From Panacagrimonas sp052387695 (GTDB taxonomy: Bacteria > Pseudomonadota > Gammaproteobacteria > Nevskiales > Nevskiaceae), in assembly GCA_052387695.1 (NCBI GenBank), contig JBQTIX010000039.1, positions 1-64,000 of the forward strand: DNA of 64,000 nucleotides, given 5' to 3'. The position numbers and the translations under genes were made by a program. Shown piece by piece: positions 61,858 to 64,000 of this stretch (the stretch's first letter is position 1; each line of letters starts with the position of its first letter). A model generated the notes under the pieces. That model was not told the DNA's origin, ran no database searches, and worked only from the letters and a program-made list of their open reading frames with translations.

Positions 61858-62910
61858 TCAAACCCCGGGCACCGGCGGGCCGGCTTCGAACGCAATCACG
61901 TGCTCCACGTCCAGGCGGATGCCGATGCGGCAACCGATCGCGTGGTCGTGATGGCTGGGGACCAGGGACAGCACTTCACGGCCGGATTCGAGCCGCAACG
62001 TGTAGAGAAACTCGGCGCCGCGGAACGCGCGCGCACGAACCTCGGCCGTGATGAGGCTGGAATCGTCGTGAACCACGTCGTCGGGTCGCAGCAATACCTC
62101 AACCGGCCCGGTGGCGGTCGTGCCGTTGCGCGCAGGCAGCACGCCCAGCTCCATCTGCACCGCGCCGTCCGCGCGCCGAGTCCCGGGCAGCAGGCGACCC
62201 TCGCCGACGAAGTCCGCCACGTACCGGTCCGCCGGCCGATGGTAGAGGTTGTACCCGGTGTCCCACTGCCGCAGCCGTCCCTCGCGCATCACCCCGATGC
62301 AGTCGGCCATCGCGAAGGCTTCGTATTGCGAGTGCGTGACCAGCAGCGCGGTCATGCGCTCGTGCCGGAGGATGGTGCGCACGTCCTGCGACAGACGCTC
62401 GCGCAGTTCCACGTCGAGCGCGGAAAACGGCTCGTCGAGCAGGATCAGCCGGGGCTTGGGCGCCAGCGCGCGGGCCAGGGCGACGCGCTGCTGCTGGCCG
62501 CCCGAGAGTTCATGGGGATATGCCTTGGCGGCGCCGGCAAGCCCGACCAGCTCCAGCAACTCGACGACCCGCGCCTCACGCGGTGCGCGCGTCAGCCGAT
62601 GCAGACCGAAGGCGATATTCGCGAACACGTCCAGATGGGGCATCAAGGCCAGGTCCTGGAACACCATGCCGATGCCGCGCGCCTCTGGCGCAAGCGAATA
62701 CCCCGCCGCGCTCAGCGTGATGTCATCGCCGAGAATGCGTCCTGCGCTCACCGGTTCGAAGCCGGCGATGACGCGCAAGGCGGTGGTCTTGCCGCAGCCC
62801 GAGGAGCCGAGCAGACAGCCCACGGCGCCTTGCACTAGGTCCAGGCTCAGTGCGTGCAGAACCGTGCAGCCTGCGTAGCCTGCGCCGACGTTCTCAAGTC
62901 GCAATCGCAC
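61858..62910 (-). CDS. ABC transporter ATP-binding protein, ferric/spermidine-type
   Basis: 350 residues. Walker A GSSGCGKTTALR, Q-loop VFQDLALMPH, signature LSGGQQQRVALARALA, Walker B LILLDEPFSALD and H-loop VTHSQYEA. A TOBE-like C-terminal domain follows (VEVLLRPDDVVHDD). It belongs to the FbpC/PotA group. The start is GTG 62910, overlapping the permease gene by 17 bp, so they are coupled. Confidence 0.92.
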   Translation of the reverse strand: MRLRLENVGAGYAGCTVLHALSLDLVQGAVGCLLGSSGCGKTTALRVIAGFEPVSAGRILGDDITLSAAGYSLAPEARGIGMVFQDLALMPHLDVFANIAFGLHRLTRAPREARVVELLELVGLAGAAKAYPHELSGGQQQRVALARALAPKPRLILLDEPFSALDVELRERLSQDVRTILRHERMTALLVTHSQYEAFAMADCIGVMREGRLRQWDTGYNLYHRPADRYVADFVGEGRLLPGTRRADGAVQMELGVLPARNGTTATGPVEVLLRPDDVVHDDSSLITAEVRARAFRGAEFLYTLRLESGREVLSLVPSHHDHAIGCRIGIRLDVEHVIAFEAGPPVPGV

Positions 62911-64000
62911 GATCGCCCCCGTGGGATTCCAGTCCGCGTGTCAACCACCACACCGGGATCAACCCGGCGGCGACGATGGCCAGCGAGGGCAGCGCCGCAC
63001 GCTTCCACTCACCCTCGCTGGTGAGTTCGAACACGCGCACCGCCAGCGTGTCCCAGCCGAACGGCCGCATCATCAGGGTGATCGGCATCTCCTTCATCAC
63101 GTCGACGAACACCAGCGCCGCCGCCGCGGCCAGGCCCGGCCGGAGCAAGGGCACGTGCACTCTTCGCAACTGCGACAAGCCGGTGACGCCGAGCAGGCGT
63201 GCCGATTCATCCAGACTGATGCGGATGCGACCGAGCCCGGCGACCACCGGCGCGTGCGCCACGGCAGTGAAGCGCACACCGTAGGCAATGAGCATCAGCA
63301 GCAGGCTGCCCTGCAAGGCCATGTGCCAGCCGAAGGCCTGGTTGATGCCGCGCATCAGCCCGGCCAACGGCACGAACAGGCCCACGGCAAGCAAGGCACC
63401 GGGCAGCGCGTAGCCGAGCGTTGCCACGCGCGATGCGGCGCGGGTCACTGCGCTCCCCGGAGCGCGACGCGTCGAGTAGCCGAGCAAGGTCGCTACCAGC
63501 AAGCTCAGACTGGCCGCCAGCAGGCCGAGCAGCACCGCGTTGAGTCCCGCCTGCGCCAGCCGCGGGTCGAGGTCGGCGAGATAGCCCGCACTCCAGCTCA
63601 GCAGTCGCAACGCAGGCAAGCCGAAAGCGAGCAGCAGGATGAGCGCGCACGCCGCGCTCGCGACGATCGCAGCGATGCCGGTCAGGGCGATGCGCGCCGG
63701 CGGCGGGCCCGACTGCGTGTAACGCCGTGCACCCGTGAGTGCGCCCTGGAGGATCAGCAGTCCGAGTACCAGCAGCAGCAGCACGCCGGCCAGTTGCAGC
63801 GCGGCAGAAATCGAGAACAGCGCGAACCAGGCTTTATAGATCGCAGTGGTGAAGGTGTCGTAATTGAACGCCGCGACTGTGCCGAAATCGGCGAGCGTCT
63901 CCATGGCCGCCAGCAGGGTGCCGCCTGCGACGGCAGGCCAGGCCATCGGCAAGGCCACGCGAAACACCGCACGCGTCGGCGAGACACCCAGCGAGCGCGC
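62894..64000 (-). CDS. ABC transporter permease, FbpB-like, 5' end cut by window
   Basis: The frame is open from the right edge to the stop at 62894; about 369 codons are visible. Several membrane helices and two EAA loops are seen: ARSLGVSPTRAVFRVALPMA at the edge, and ESARLLGVTGLSQLRRVHVP in the second half. This is the duplicated-permease form typical of ferric iron transporters. The N-terminal helices and the binding-protein gene lie outside the window. Overlaps the ATPase gene by 17 bp. Confidence 0.9.
   Translation of the reverse strand, partial: ARSLGVSPTRAVFRVALPMAWPAVAGGTLLAAMETLADFGTVAAFNYDTFTTAIYKAWFALFSISAALQLAGVLLLLVLGLLILQGALTGARRYTQSGPPPARIALTGIAAIVASAACALILLLAFGLPALRLLSWSAGYLADLDPRLAQAGLNAVLLGLLAASLSLLVATLLGYSTRRAPGSAVTRAASRVATLGYALPGALLAVGLFVPLAGLMRGINQAFGWHMALQGSLLLMLIAYGVRFTAVAHAPVVAGLGRIRISLDESARLLGVTGLSQLRRVHVPLLRPGLAAAAALVFVDVMKEMPITLMMRPFGWDTLAVRVFELTSEGEWKRAALPSLAIVAAGLIPVWWLTRGLESHGGDRAIAT

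Overview
The window looks like chromosomal DNA of a GC-rich gammaproteobacterium. The reasons are the ubiE-ubiJ-ubiB ubiquinone genes, trkA/trkH, ftsY next to an LpxL-type acyltransferase, hemL-thiE-thiD, a TonB receptor with PepSY partner, an FkbO/XanB2-type chorismatase, and perfect CRP/Clp-type operators. A member of the Xanthomonadales (for example Rhodanobacteraceae) fits best, but this is inference from gene content. No rRNA, tRNA, CRISPR array or complete insertion sequence was seen.

Layout. 1-3.7 kb: a truncated Baeyer-Villiger-type monooxygenase, a membrane fatty-acid/sterol hydroxylase and a divergent AraC regulator. 3.9-11.4 kb: an unstable region with a beta-propeller/di-haem cytochrome, a MAPEG protein, a large FG-GAP repeat surface protein with a 14-G tract just after its signal peptide, and the scattered remains of a second copy of the cytochrome gene. 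11.5-17.5 kb: DUF924, a secreted beta-helix protein, DUF547, a monoacylglycerol-lipase-like hydrolase and glpK. 17.5-25.5 kb: AbrB-like protein plus TrpB2, a flavin monooxygenase, an EamA exporter, a hexose-phosphate mutarotase and a molybdopterin oxidoreductase. 25.5-30.5 kb: a small secreted cysteine protein behind two CRP boxes, a DUF900 hydrolase, chorismatase, corA and mdh. 30.5-38.8 kb: a vapBC pair, DUF2461, trkA-trkH, ubiB, ubiJ, ubiE and DUF971. 39.1-47.8 kb: a sugar C-methyltransferase facing an epimerase/2OG-oxygenase/DUF4910 group, followed upstream by lpxL-like, ftsY and a DedA-LssY gene in one tightly overlapping minus-strand run. 47.9-58 kb: hemL, thiE, thiD, a secreted propeller plus Popeye-like cNMP membrane protein, a DUF2946-TonB-PepSY operon and mtgA. 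58.5-64 kb: a Fic remnant and an AT-richer TIR-like/TPR gene, an acyl-CoA ligase, and a ferric-type ABC transporter cut by the window end.

The main non-genic story is small mobile or structured DNA. One family is an almost fully palindromic 152-192 bp MITE with GGTAGTGC ends and 8-9 bp target duplications. Its two insertions can be undone on paper, restoring a gene reading frame in one case and an original stop codon in the other. A second family is a two-hairpin REP-like element, with four full copies and one half copy, whose stems co-vary. One copy lies in frame inside the FG-GAP gene. A third element of 312 bp with 20-bp perfect terminal inverted repeats sits between ubiJ and ubiB and now supplies the ubiB start codon.

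Functionally, ubiE/ubiJ/ubiB and the chorismatase point to ubiquinone synthesis with 4-hydroxybenzoate probably supplied by the chorismatase. lpxL, the sugar-modifying group and DedA-LssY point to envelope construction. DUF2946-TonB-PepSY and the terminal ABC transporter point to metal acquisition.
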